Positions 1 to 12,311 of a DNA stretch of 64,000 nucleotides are shown piece after piece. A model generated the notes under the pieces. That model was given only the letters and a program-made list of their open reading frames with translations. It had not been told where the DNA came from and made no database searches. The stretch spans positions 1 through 64,000 of the forward strand of contig JACATO010002141.1 of assembly GCA_018389105.1 (NCBI GenBank), written 5' to 3'. Made by a program: the position numbers and the translations under genes. Every line of letters begins with the position of its first letter. The stretch's first letter is position 1. Source of the stretch: Nautilus pompilius (lineage: Eukaryota; Mollusca; Cephalopoda; Nautilida; Nautilidae).

Positions 1-1283
1 GTTGAATTCCAGCATCCTTCCAGATCGGTCAGGATGACAGCTATAATTCCGAATTCGAGAATAACCCGAGTCTATAATAAATTAATTCTTATTCATTTTC
101 TCGAAGGTGGCATCGAAACTAAGCGGATTTCTAATGTTACCGCTCGTCTAAGGATAAAGTAAACGTTGGTTTGCTAAAGAATACTCGAAAGCAACAGAGA
201 GAAGGACACGACTTTACAAGATGGCCACCTTACGCGGAAAAAGGCTACTAACATATATTTTTTTAAAGAATCCAAACCAGAATTTACGTACCAATTATGT
301 GCACTAGACTTTTTATGCCCAAGAGCTGAAATTCGCGAAGCTCCTATACATAATTACTTTAATTGTTCCTGGAAAAGAAAAAAAGTTTTAATATCTTTGA
401 GAACTTTACTCGTGTTTAAGGCTTGGAAACTTTAAAAAAAAAAAAAAACGCTTTTTTTTTTAGAATTATTTGAAACCGCCGTTGACATCTCGCGAGTGAA
501 TGATGCAAAAACAATTAGTATTTCCTACCTTAAGGAGAAAAGGAAAGGGCCCGAGTGATAAACGTTATACTGATAAATTTCATTTAAAAGGCCGAAGGCA
601 ACATAAATTCAATACTGTTCATATTTTCCTCTATCTTAGCTGAAAATGAGTTGCTTGTTTGTTGTTTATGAAGGCGAGTTATCCAGCAAACAGATGTTTG
701 ATTCAGAAGGCAAAAACCGCTAATTTTAACATTGCTATTTCTCAGACATTTTGCATAGTTATTGATCCGGTAGGTTATTTGTGTGAATGTTAGCATCTAG
801 TTACCATGGCGTTATCGCGTCTACCCAAAAACTTATTCTTACTAGGAATTTGAATAACCTGTGGTTCGTACTATGCTTTTTGTAGAAGTGTTAATGGATC
901 TCATTACTAATGGCCTCCACTGCTTCGTTTGCCGAGTATAGATGGCACGAAATTTCATGTGCAACAAAGCTATTATCCATTATTGGCCGTCGATACTCCC
1001 AGCGGGAATACGAATTTATGCAAATGAAATCAGCTGGCTCAGACAAACTTAAAGAACTTGGAAAGGAAAAAAAAAGACATTCTGTTGATCTCCAGTTCTT
1101 GGGTAATAACCCTTTTCTCACGGGTGGTTGATTAACCTCTTACCAAACTTCTTCCGTGTAAGTCAGCATCTAAACTTCTAACACCAAAAGATGTTTGAGA
1201 GAGGTTTGATTCATCAGCCAAGTAATCTACAGAAACCACTTTCTTAAGCTTGGCAACAGTAACTTCACCGGGATAAACGACAT
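1..1283. other. No recognisable gene; unique-looking CpG-rich DNA
   Basis: Short open frames on both strands (for example 910-1131 plus and 584-796 minus) show no recognisable domain, are no longer than expected by chance, and overlap each other on opposite strands. A-rich runs occur near 435-450. I see no RNA gene, terminal repeat or splice-site-bounded exon. Confidence 0.5.
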
Positions 1284-1560
1284 CAGTACCATTAGCTCAG
1301 CTGATGCAGTGTACTGTGGTCGGATGAGAGAGGGTTCGAGATGTAACTGGTCCTGAACGACGGCGGCAGTACGCTAGGGAAGAGTATGAAAAGGGCTGTA
1401 TTCTCCCTACAATTAGGAATGGTGGTAGAAATGTCGAAGTATATGGCTGTTTCTCCTGGTGACTTGATGAAAATTGATAAAGAGTCTCCCGAAAGAGATG
1501 CTACACTATTCTGCAACGCCTGAAGTTCTACCAAAGCACCATTTGACAGGTGATGGACTT
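1284..1560 (+). repeat. Possible tRNA-derived SINE head or tRNA pseudogene
   Basis: A Pol III A-box-like string (TAGCTCAGCTGATGCAG, about 1293-1309) is followed about 35 bases later by a B-box-like string (GGGTTCGAGAT, about 1330-1341). The spacing and order match a tRNA. ACCA before the A box can pair with TGGT after the B box, but the rest of the acceptor stem and the T stem are imperfect, so this is not a working tRNA. The body downstream to about 1560 may be SINE tail, but no second copy in the window confirms this. A chance tRNA-like match remains possible. Confidence 0.35.
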
Positions 1561-1974
1561 ATACTGTAGCAAGATAATGACCTGAAACACACTGCAAAAA
1601 CTGAAAACGCAATGATTTGCTGGAAAAGAATTCGAAGGGTTTCTTAGATCTATGGTGTCGGTTTGACTCGATCTCCAGATCCGACCTGCCGCGAACATGT
1701 ATCAAATTAGCTGGATGGAAGAGTCCAGGGAACAGATCCAGCCGTTCAGCCAGTCAGCTGTGGAACTATTTGCAGAGAAACAGGGTGCGTGTTTCCGCTT
1801 GCGAAAGATTCAAACCGGACTGACGTTCGAACAAGTTTTCTTCTGGTAAACTCCAAGTCTTAGGTTTCCGAAAAAGAAGGCAAAAAAAAACAACAAACGG
1901 AAATTACATTCGTGGAAATTTTAGCCAAATGTCACTAATGGCTTAGTCGGCAAGATTACGAGAGAGATATTACG

Positions 1975-1977
1975 TTA

Positions 1978-2064
<87 letters not shown>

Positions 2065-2106
2065 TTAATAATAGATAGATAAGAGAGAGAGAGAGAGAGA
2101 ACGTTA

Positions 2107-2142
<36 letters not shown>

Positions 2143-2151
2143 AACGTTAAT

Positions 2152-2186
<35 letters not shown>

Positions 2187-3045
2187 ACGTTAATATAGAT
2201 AGATAGAGAGAGAGAGAGAACGTTAATATAGATAGATAGATAGAGAGAGAGAACGTTAATATAGATAGATAGATAGAGAGAGAACGTTAATATAGATAGA
2301 TAGATAGAGAGAGAACGTTAATATAGATAGATAGATAGATAGAGAGAGAACGTTAATATAGATAGATAGATAGAGAGAGAACGTTAATATAGATAGATAG
2401 AGAGAGAACGTTAATATTAGATAGATAGAGAGAGAGAACGTTAATATAGATAGATAGATAGAGAGAGAACGTTAATATAGATAGATAGAGAGAGAGAACG
2501 TTAATCTCGATAGATAGATAGAGAGAGAACGTTAATATAGATAGATAGATAGAGAGAGAACGTTAATATAGATAGATAGCTAGAGAGAGAACGTTAATAT
2601 AGATAGATAGAGAGAGAGAACGTTAATATAGATAGCTAGAGAGAGAGAGAGAACCGTTAATATAGATAGATAGAGAGAGAGAACGTTAATATAGATAGAT
2701 AGAGCGAGAGAACGTTAATATAGATAGATAGAGAGAGAGAGAACGTTAATATAGATAGATAGAGAGAGAGAACGTTAATATAGATAGATAGATAGATAGA
2801 GATTGATAGATAGATAGAGAGAGAACGTTAATATAGATAGATAGAGAGAGAGAACGTTAATATAGATCATAGCGCGAGAGAACGTTAATCTAGATAGATA
2901 GAGAGAGAGAGAGAACGTTATAAAGATAGATAGAGAGAGAGAGAACGTTAATATAGATAGATAGATAGAGAGAGACCGTTAATATAGATAGATAGAGAGA
3001 GAGAACGTTAATATAGATAGATACGAGAGCGAGAGAGAGAGAGTT
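1975..3045. repeat. Compound minisatellite: GATA/GA with AACGTTAAT
   Basis: About 30 copies of a variable unit of roughly 25-45 bp fill just over 1 kb. Each unit has the order AACGTTAATATA, then (GATA)2-4, then (GA)3-15. The AACGTT palindrome is nearly invariant and the dinucleotide and tetranucleotide tracts vary in length. Rare variants include GACCGTTAAT and AACGTTATAAAG. The array opens with a long pure GA tract (about 1996-2060). The mix of a fixed core and slippage-prone tracts suggests unequal exchange plus replication slippage. Confidence 0.95.
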
Positions 3046-3067
3046 GTGTGTGTGTGGTGTGTGTGTT
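3044..3067. repeat. (TG)n microsatellite
   Basis: A short TG run with one GG interruption directly abuts the end of the GATA/GA array. Confidence 0.85.
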
Positions 3068-3605
3068 TTAAAATAACAACTAAACTACGGAAAAGAAGGA
3101 AACGGTCAGTGACAGCTTTAAATAAATATACAGGAAATTTTCAATTCAGTCTAAAAACATATCACCTTACCACGTGGTCTTGTCATTTAAATCTGTCTGA
3201 ACGAAATGTACCGTTATCGAGTCCCCTACCACTGAGACGAGGCTGAGTGCAGATATACAAAAGTTTACGTCACCCTATAAATAACTGTAACAAAATGTAT
3301 CTTCAAATCATACTTTGGCACTGTACCCGTGATCACTTCTAAATGTCTGCTTTTTGAATACTTCTAATTGCCTAGTCGTCGTAATCTATAAGATATTTTA
3401 GGAAGTCATATATTTTCCCGTTAGATTTCAAAATTGTGAGGTTTTTAAATTTTCGCCAATTTTTCCATTAAGTTCGTGAAAAAATTTCAAAGTGCCACGC
3501 CCTTCAGTACGTTACGTAACATTATTATGCAAATTAATCGGGTTCAATTCGACTTTGTCAAGCAATATAAATTATCCTATTTTTAAAAATCTTAAAATAT
3601 AATTA
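3068..3605. other. No recognisable gene between array and MITE
   Basis: AT-rich sequence with one short open frame (3046-3246 plus) that starts inside the TG repeat and has no recognisable domain. I see no other structure before the Tigger-type terminal repeat at 3606. Confidence 0.45.
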
Positions 3606-4171
3606 CAGTCGACCCCCGCGTAATCGCGGTTCGGAATTCGCGGCCCCCGTTATTCGCGGAATTTTCCTTAGAACCTAACTAATAATTGTTCGTGGAAACC
3701 CCCGCATATTCGCGGAATCGCAAATATCTTCCGAGATTTTTTATGGCTTTTTTCGTGGCAATATATATTTTTTCACGCTAAATTATTAATAACAATATAA
3801 TTTACTAATTTTGTAATATAAATATTAACGTAAATTCAGCAAAATATCAATATAAAATAAACGCTATTGGCTGGAGGTTTAAAAGTAGCCAATCCGAGAG
3901 CGTTATTCATTTCTCCTCGTTGCTGATTGGCTGTCCACGAGGCGCTGTCTCAGGCAGATGCAGCCCAGCATCATCCCAGCTTACTGCGTGTAGCTATCTC
4001 GAGTGTTTCTCTGAGTGTTGTATTGTTTATTAAATTATAATTATATATTTACTTATATTTTACATTATATTTTACGTTATATTTTGACGTTTATAGGCAT
4101 TTTTATGGACCACGTCCATTATTCGCGCATGCTCTAGGAACGTAACCCCCGCGAATACCGGGGGACAACTG
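3606..4171. mobile_element. Tigger/pogo-type MITE with TA target duplication
   Basis: The element starts CAGTCGACCCCCGCG and its other end reads, on the opposite strand, CAGTTGTCCCCCGGTATTCG. These are imperfect terminal inverted repeats of the CAGTYG-CCCCCG type known from Tigger (pogo-like Tc1/mariner) elements. Both ends are flanked by TA (3604-3605 and 4172-4173), the target site of this superfamily. Repeats of TTCGCGG extend the inverted-repeat zone inward at the left end. At 566 bp with no transposase frame it is non-autonomous and would have depended on a transposase such as the relic at 8.2-9.7 kb. The AT-rich core carries a CpG-containing block near 3890-4010. Confidence 0.85.
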
Positions 4172-4173
4172 TA

Positions 4174-7100
4174 GTTGTTGTTTTTCTTGTGTAGTTGGAA
4201 ATGATGTAGCCATTCTCTGGTTGTTGTGTCGAACAGGGGTGGTGTGGGGAGGAACCCCCTACTGAAAGAGCGCGCGATGTTGCCGCAGATGTCCGCCAGG
4301 AAGCGTTACCAGTCTCACGACCACGAGAAAAGGCTCTACAATAATTCTTCATTGACAAATGCGGGAAGAAATCTACGCGTTTGACTGGCGAAGGACGGGA
4401 AGAGGAAGAAACGATACCAGATGGATACGCTAGGCAGCCATCTCGCATTTACCCATGATCCCCCCGGGGGGGGCTGGTTCCCAAACTGTTAGATGTAGTC
4501 TCGCGGATACGCGTCTGTCACCCTCGTTCGACGTGGATAGCCTCAAACACACGAGATTCTATTTTTGAAAATTTGGTTTTAACGAAATTCTCGTATATTT
4601 GGGCAGCCGGTGAGGAAAATCTCTGAAGCGCCAAACCGCTCCCTTCCCTTAATTGTTAATCTAAAAATGCGAGCGTTTGCTCAACTCGTTCATCTATTTT
4701 GGTTTCTTTCTACTTTTTTTTCTAACTCCTCATCTCTTAAGAAACGAATTTCAATGTAGGCGAATCTGATGAACGTGTTCTGGCCCAAAGGCCAGGTTTT
4801 AAGTATTTGGTAGACAGCAGTTTGCTTACATATCTCCACACTCAGACATTTTTGTTTGTTTTTTTGTATTTATGGTTTAACTAATACTCTCCCTTTTCAT
4901 CTTATGCTGTGTTTGGCGTCACTCTCTGTTTACTTAGATTATTTACTACGTGAATTTCCATAAAAAAGGTGTTGTTTTTTTTTAAAAAATTCCGTCTAGC
5001 GCCAAGGTTTACCATTTCTGCGCGTTTCTGATTATAGCTGGTGGCGTTAGCACCATTCTTCGCTTCTTTTGACTTCGATTCTTCGCGGTTGTTTCGTATT
5101 TGGGGATTCGCAGAGCCTCGTCCCGTTATCTTACCTTACGAACGAAATTCCAGAAATATCCGGTTAAGTTTATTTCCGTCCAACCATCGCCCCCTTTACC
5201 AGACTTCTGCCCATTTGGAACTTTTAAGAACAGTTTGCTACGTTTTCTGGTCGACTCAGAAAAGCCAGAGTTTGTGTTAAGGCTGTCTTTGCCCCTTCCT
5301 GTTCCGTAACCATCCGAACTTGGGTTCTATTGTAGAGTCTGTCGATTTGTCCAACCGGGCTTCGATCTGTTTGGTTGGATGCCAGGTTCGTCTTCGTGGA
5401 CCCTCGATACTAAATCGATAATGTCGCATTTTTTTTATTCTTTTCTTTTCATCGTGTCGGCTGGTTCTGTCGGAGTAGTTAAATACCGGAGCGATCTTCT
5501 TATCACAGCAGTAGATTCGCCCTCCGTAGGACCGGAGTGGGGACGAGCTCTTTAACAGCAACAAAGAAAAAAGAACCGATATTTTTACTGAATCGCGAGA
5601 AACGAAAACCTGCACTAGAATTTTGTTGTAAGATTTAAAATGAAAACTTGAGAGAGAAATCACGATGAGAGATAGCCGACGGCCATGCGCTGTTGTTTTC
5701 TTTTCGGTTTGGCCGCCGAAATCTGCTCCCTGAGTCAGTTTTCAGGAACCAGGCAACTTCGAATTTCTTGAAAATAATTCCCCAAATTTCTAGTTTCTTC
5801 TCCGATTACTGTCCCTACACCACCACCACAAATTCTTCGAATATTTCCATATCCAGTTTATCCTATTTTAAAAGCATCTTTAAGGTTGCGGTAACAGCTT
5901 GTGTCTCCAGAGATGTCTAAGACGGAATAGGTCGACTTTGTTGCAAGCTGTCATGAGCAAATGAGTTCCATCAATCTTCTGCATTTGCGTCACGAAAGTC
6001 ATGAGGTGTATTCCCAAATGAGACATTTTTTTCCTTAAATCCATAATAATTCAATATACAGTTTTCAATTTAACTAGTTATCTCCTAACTAACTTTTAAA
6101 TGCAAAGTTTTCTTTTAGTTAATCTAAACTTTATGGGGGTCTCGTTTCGAATTGTTATTCCGGTACAGGTCTCTCCTAATTAAAATTCTTTGCTTTTTCT
6201 TTATTAAGCCTTCTTTCCTTCTCAAATTCAATTATCAGAAATTCTTTCACACACATTGCCTTCTTTGTCAACACGAAACACCGTTCATAGTTTAGTCCAG
6301 ATGTTCAGGGAAGAAGATCCAGATTATCAATTAGCCGGAGAATGATAAAAATAAAAACTTATTTTATTTAGAGATTTTGGATGGTTGACTCATCCTCTGT
6401 TGGCATCCTTTTGGAATGTTCAAAAGGGATGAATGCAATAATTGTTATTCATCCACATAGATGAGAAACGAGACCAAGGGTTCCAGGTTTTCACCATAAA
6501 TTATGTATTAATCAAACTCTACCACGGTTACGGTTAATGTCATTATAACCATCGAAGGGATGCTTCGTTATGGAAATGGGGATTTTTATATCTCGTTTTC
6601 AGTTGAGCTGAACGTACAAAACAGTTTCTTCTCGTGCTACATCTCAGTGCTACACGATATGACGCCATATCCTAGAGATGATTACTATAGGCGACTTGCT
6701 GTCGGTTGAGCGTCTTTTTCCTTCTCGTCAGATGATTAACGCTATGTATTTTTGTATGATGCAAAAAAAATGTAAACTGGTCCAGCAGAAAGAATTTTAA
6801 GCAAACAACTCTTAACTTCATTTTTTAAAAAAAATAATCTATATTTGAAGGATAACAATAACTTAATTGTTTAAAATCGCACTTACAGCATAAAATCTTT
6901 ATTAGAAAATTAGAGAACGAATGAACTTGAATGAAGCTTACAGATGAAGAGTCGATCAAACGCTACCGTCTAGAATTCCTACACTACCTTCTCATCGTTT
7001 TAAGTCGGAGTTTAATCCTCACAATAAGATACACAATAAACTTAATGATATGGAACAGTAACTTTAAAAAAAATACGAACTTTAAAGAAGCTGGCCATAT

Positions 7101-8235
7101 ATGGAAACCAAAAGATCATAAACAGCCGCCATCGATAGATACACATTCTACTATTTTTAAAATTTCTTATTTTACCAGTTTCTTCCCCCCCCTCCCTAGT
7201 TATAATTCCGTATATTTGTTTTAACGAATTAAATAGAGGCCATCTGAAAAATATGTTCAAAAAATGTTTTCCTTAAATTATGTATTCGTCATTAGTTCAT
7301 TTTCCTATTGGGGCTCTCGTATATACACATAATACAATTGTCCTTTTTGATCTGCATGTATTTCTCTTTTTTTTAATTAAGGTCTATAGAACATCAAACG
7401 CCAATTTAGAAGATCTTGCTACGCCAGGTCTTTCCAAGTGGTCATCTGATGCGGAGTGAGAAGGTTACTGCTTTTCATCGTGTCGACAGCTGTTATTAAC
7501 CTTTCCTTCCATCAGAATTCCCCCCTTTTCAAAGCTTCGTCTGCTTGTAGTCGGTTTACGATCAGGAAGGTGTCAGAGTGGCTTTCTACCGGGCCGTGGG
7601 TCCGCTCCACCAAATCGTCGAGTCAGACTCCTGTATTCTGGAGCAGATCTGCCCACGGGTTGGGCGATTTGACTGGGGTGAGAGTTCAGAAGTATAATAA
7701 TAATAGAAGGTGCGTAGAAAGAGTAAGCATGGAAATGGCTTTGTTTTTTTTACAACTTTAAATGTTACCAATTAGAAAAATTCCCACATTTCCGACCACT
7801 GGAAGCTTATCCCTTGTTTAGCATGTATCCCGTTAGAAGGAAGTCGTCGGGCTCCGCTCAGGCGAAGCTGATATATTTTCGAGTGAAGGGTAAAATCACA
7901 GATTTGTATCCTCGAGTACACGATGCTATCATGCATTATTACGCTGTTTTCCATTTGACCGGGGTAAAAGTTCTTAAAGCGCAATGTTTCGAAACATTCT
8001 AACACACTAACACCTACCAGCGATGTGTTACTGGAAACAGGGCTACAGGGGGTAGTTGTGAGTCTGTTCTAATGGAGATGTGTTCACAGTATCACCTTTT
8101 ATTACGTATGAGGGCTACGTTGGTGTATCGCTAATAGGACTAATGTCGCGTGAATAATGCATTAAAGTACTTTATAACGAAGAGTTAGTTTTTAATGATC
8201 ATGACACCATTGTGTGTTTTAATGCAGTTAAGTGC
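4174..8235. other. 4 kb without recognisable gene
   Basis: Several open frames of 60-130 codons occur (4134-4448 minus, 5277-5663 minus, 7456-7761 plus). They overlap frames on other strands, lack recognisable domains and show no splice context. A C/G tract lies near 4460-4470. Around 7568-7680 a string resembling a long-arm tRNA (GTGTCAGAGTGG with a later GTCGAGTC) was seen but is too weak to call. Otherwise nothing is recognised. Confidence 0.5.
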
Positions 8236-9705
8236 TCATAGGTCTGAGTCTGCTGCTCCTACTGGAAGACGATGGGATGAGCCAGGTTGCGACTGATCTT
8301 TGCCAACTGCAGGCTTCTTGTTGAAGAAGGCATCTAGGAGAGACTGCCCGGCCCCGCTGTTTCCTCTCCCGAAGCAAGCGACATCTGGCGGAACACCTCT
8401 CTCGACAGCGCTGTTTCGTTCCCAGTCAGAATCATTCTCGGACCAAACGCCGAGAATCTCGTTGGTTTTGGTGATGCCCTCTGACAACATGGCTGTCGTT
8501 AAATCCCTCACGGCTTCGTCTCCCTTCTCCTTCCACAGCACGCTGGTTGTCATTCTGCTCAAACTCCTCACATCACATCGTCGGCGCCAACTTCATCCAG
8601 ACCAGTTTCATTTGCCAGCTTAACATTGCCAAGCGCAGCATCCCCCAACCCCACGGAAGTCATCGCATGGCTCTGGCCTCACCTTGCGCCGCACACCATT
8701 CATGCAGCTGGGAGTCACTTCCTTCCACGACCGGCTAACATTTCCCAATCGCATGCATCATGTTGAATGATTTCCAAAAATCCCTGATTGTCTGATCTCG
8801 GCCATACACCTTATCAACCAGTCGCTTTAACGCGTGGCTCTCGTAATGAGCCTTGAAGTTAGCGATGATGCCTCGGTCCGTCGGCTGCGGAAGGAAGTGG
8901 CGCTGTGTTTGGTGGGTGGGGGGGGGGGATAAACCACTTCCACCGGCACTGAAGTACGCGTGGTCTCGAGGCTGTGAGGGTCACCTGCGGCGTTGTCTAG
9001 TAGTAACAGGGCTCTGCGCCTACCGCTTCACACACACACACACACACCTGTAACCCCAGCCTCCTTCTGATTTCCAACCAATGGGTTAAACGTTCCTTTG
9101 AAAATCCCTTCATAGCTCGTGTGTGGGGGGGGGTGTGCGTCTCGGAGTGGCGGACAAGCACGGGTCTATCTCGAAATCTCCGGCAGGATCGTCACAGTCG
9201 GTTTGTGGCGGCCTTGAACTCTCGGTGCACGTTTTTCTGCCGGTCTCGTCGACATCGAAGGCGAGTCCTGGCGGGCAGCTGCCGTGCTGAGCGGGGAATT
9301 CTCGCGCTGACTCACCTGGCATGTTTCTCTCGTCGATCCTCCTTCTCCGCGTTCTTGGAGGTAGGCGAAGATGCTTCTGCCCCTTCTCCTGGACCGTCAG
9401 CCGGCATAAGGGGGGGGGCATAAATGACGCCGTGTCCGATCTTCGACACAGATATTCAACCGATTTTCCATCTTCTCGAGTAAGGCATCGGTCGGACGAG
9501 AAACACTCCGCGGTCTGTTTGATTGCGCGGAACCCTTCATCTTGTTTTCGTTCTTCGAAATGGTCCTGAGGGTAGACGTAAGCTCCGGCACCCGCCTTGA
9601 TACGCCGTATTCACTTGCCCCTTTTACGTCCGTGGTAACACTCTTCCGTGACTGCTTGGCCACATTACCGGCGGATTCAGTCGCAGGCGTCTTTTTTGCA
9701 GACAT
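8236..9705 (-). pseudogene. Decayed Tigger (pogo-like) DDD transposase
   Basis: Blocks in the right order on the minus strand match the Tigger transposase, which has a CENP-B-type helix-turn-helix plus a DDE_1 catalytic core. The N-terminus (from about 9705) reads MSAKKTPATES and includes STLRTISKN and LLEKMENRL. The first catalytic block FDVDETG lies near 9240-9259. LVRHSET follows, then the second block LLLLDNAAGD near 8980-9020, the third block QPTDRGIIANFK near 8855-8890, MNGVRRKVRPE near 8660-8700, and the C-terminal SLLDAFFNKK near 8310-8345. All three catalytic aspartates remain, but in different frames. A (CA)n run (about 9031-9047) and G tracts (8918-8928, 9125-9133, 9411-9418) interrupt the frame, so no protein is made. 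The total of about 1.47 kb is near the family's usual coding length. No matching terminal repeats were found around it. Confidence 0.85.
9031..9047. repeat. (CA)n microsatellite inside Tigger relic
   Basis: About eight CA units lie just before the LLLLDN catalytic block of the Tigger relic (minus-strand order). Related transposases have no such tract there, so it appears to have arisen after the copy stopped being selected. Confidence 0.85.
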
Positions 9706-9734
9706 AATGGGTAATAGTTTCCTGCAAAAATAAT

Positions 9735-9988
9735 GAAGAGAGAGAGAGAGAGAGTTGACGTCATTACAGAGAGAGAGATGACGTCAGTACAGAGAGAGGA
9801 TATGACGTCAGTAGAGGTAGAGGTAGAGAGAGAGTTGACGTCATTACAGAGAGAGAGATGACGTCAGTACAGAGAGAGGATATGACGTCAGTAGAGGTAG
9901 AGGTAGAGAGAGAGAGTTGACGTCATTACAGAGAGAGAGATGACGTCACTACAGAGAGAGAGGAGAGAGAGAGAGAGAGAGAGAGAGA
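9735..9988. repeat. GA array with eight TGACGTCA palindromes
   Basis: A higher-order repeat of roughly 85 bp contains three variants in order: GAG-TTGACGTCATTACAG, GAG-ATGACGTCAGTACAG and GGATATGACGTCAGTAG, the last followed by AGGTAGAGGTAGAG. Nearly two and a half higher-order units are present, giving eight perfect TGACGTCA octamers (first at 9756-9763, last at 9941-9948), and the array then ends in pure GA. TGACGTCA is the consensus CREB/ATF site (CRE). Whether it acts as one here is unknown. The array abuts the start-codon side of the Tigger relic. Confidence 0.95.
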
Positions 9989-12010
9989 CGTAATGCCAGC
10001 CAGAATGGGGAGGCATCACTGCACAGTAGTAGATGACGGTGAGAGAAGAGTTCCAAACTGGACTTAGATGAGTGCTGATTGGACCCTGCGCTAGCCAGAA
10101 AACGCCGTTTCCATTGGCTGAAAGCGCAGCGCAGACAGTTGTAGTTTTCCAATGGGAACTTTTGAACGGTTTTACGGTACTAATCTTATTTCTTTTTTTG
10201 GGGGGGTTTATAATAAAAATTACACCCAGGCCGAAGATCGCTATAACGAAAGAGCGTTATATGAGGTATTACTGTGAAGAGAGAATTAAATGCCGTCGCT
10301 TGTTTATTTACTGGTATCATACAGCACTTTGTACAATGGTTTGTCGCATAAAGCCAAGTCAATCTGGCCAGTCATCCAGTAATTTTCAATCTGTCTGCTC
10401 TCATGGTAGACGTAAAGTCTTCAGTCGAAATGTAAAGTCCAATTCGTATGATAATAAATTTTTAAATAAAACTAACAACGAATACATGAAAAATGAAAGT
10501 TTAAATAAGAACGGGGTGCTATTTGCAGCAATAAAAAAAAATCGCATCAAGTAGATTATTCTAGAATTTTCCATTATACTCTATGTAATTCCTGATCTTT
10601 CTTTTGCGTTCTGGAAACTGATTTTTCAATATATAAAAAATTCTGGAGATCTCTAGAAATGTCTTTATAGCCTTTCCCTAAATGGAAATAGCCATCCACG
10701 CATCAGCATCTATTTCACTGTAAATTATGGAGATGTGTGGAAAGTGTGTAAGTGATCGTGATAGACAGCAGATTGCTAGACATGTCGAAATGGGCCTGAC
10801 ACGTTTGGAAAAAAATTTTTTTTTAAAAACTTGATCTTTCAGTAAGAACCATTGGCAGGATTTGGAATGTTTAAGAAAAATTTACATCGAAAAAATAAGC
10901 AAAACTGTCTACAAGGGAAGAGCAGGTTTTGGTAAGATTTCTGAAGAAGGCTAGGTTCGTTTTGTGGTAAATTAGTTAGAGAACTGGAAGAATATATTGC
11001 CAAGACGATATCAAATATATCTTTTAGAAGATATCTGGTCAGGATGGGCTTCAAATCATACATCTCATTTTAGAAAAAAACGGAAATTTATGCCATATAT
11101 AAAAGAGACTTTCATTCTGTAAGAAATACGAGAATTGGCAAGTAGAGGATTGGAGAAAGATGATATTCGCAGACAAAAGTTTGCTTAAAACGTTTGGTAA
11201 TCAGGAATAAATCAGGCACAAGATTCAAAAGAATGTGTATTTTATCAGCACAGAAATATCCAGATCACTCACTTTCAATAATAAAGTTCTCAATACAACT
11301 TTTTATAATGTTAACTTAAATACTTTCTTGAGACAATGTGGTCCCCTACAAGGGGCTGGTTGTCTAACTTTTAATTCATCATAGCATAGCCTGAAAATTT
11401 ATTTTATATTTATTAAAACAAATATATATTGTAAATTTGCTTTATTTGTAATAAAAACTTGATTTTTTTAAAAGAAAATAATGCAAAGTTAGTTAGCTTT
11501 AGACACTCATACACACACTAAAACACTCAGCTATGTTGCTGGATATAGATATATAGTTATATTAAAATAATTAATGAGCATATTTTCTAAAACTCGGTAA
11601 ATATATGACTTTTTCCAGGCAGAACACGAACTGAGGGATGATTGTCACACCGCTTGACAACCTGGGTTTAATACAGTAAAATGTACCAGTGGATGCTAAA
11701 TGATCAGAGGGCGACAGCCAAGACGGGGTCAGTCCGGACCGATTTCCAGAGAAACTGATAGCGACGTTAAAAAGAACACGTAGAGCAACAGCCTTCTGGG
11801 GAATCAGAGGAGCAAACGATGCCAGCTGTATCAGATATTCGACAATTTTTGCGAATAGCAGCCGACATTGAACGCAACGCGGAACGCCCAGCGAAGAAGC
11901 AAGAGAGACCATATCAATGACGGATTTGGAAGAAGAAGAACCGGTCAGCCGAGTGATCAACTATGATAGAATTTCACGAGGTGGATACATCCTCATAATC
12001 CCGATTCCCC
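9989..12010. other. 2 kb without recognisable gene
   Basis: Includes an open frame of 160 codons at 10072-10554 (plus) and one of 129 codons at 11571-11960 (minus). Neither has a recognisable domain, and the 10072 frame is low-complexity and Lys/Asn-rich towards its end. A plus-strand frame entering the GA array (11874-12015) reads without stops and contains EPVSRVINYDRISRGGYI. That looks protein-like, but I do not recognise it and found no supporting exon. Confidence 0.45.
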
Positions 12011-12012
<2 letters not shown>

Positions 12013-12078
<66 letters not shown>

Positions 12079-12110
12079 ATCAGTACAGAGAGAGAGAGAG
12101 ATGACATCAG

Positions 12111-12146
<36 letters not shown>

Positions 12147-12154
12147 ATGACATC

Positions 12155-12189
<35 letters not shown>

Positions 12190-12197
12190 ATCAGTAC

Positions 12198-12229
<32 letters not shown>

Positions 12230-12311
12230 TGACATCAGTGCAGAGAGAGATGACATCAGTACAGAGAGAGAGAGAGAGAGAGACGTTATTACAGAGGGAG
12301 AGAGAGGGGAG

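Noticed and set aside
5277-5663. A 128-codon minus-strand frame
   Set aside because: No recognisable domain, basic low-complexity composition, and no splice or promoter context.
7560-7690. Long-arm tRNA-like string
   Set aside because: Stems do not pair convincingly and the B-box match is poor.
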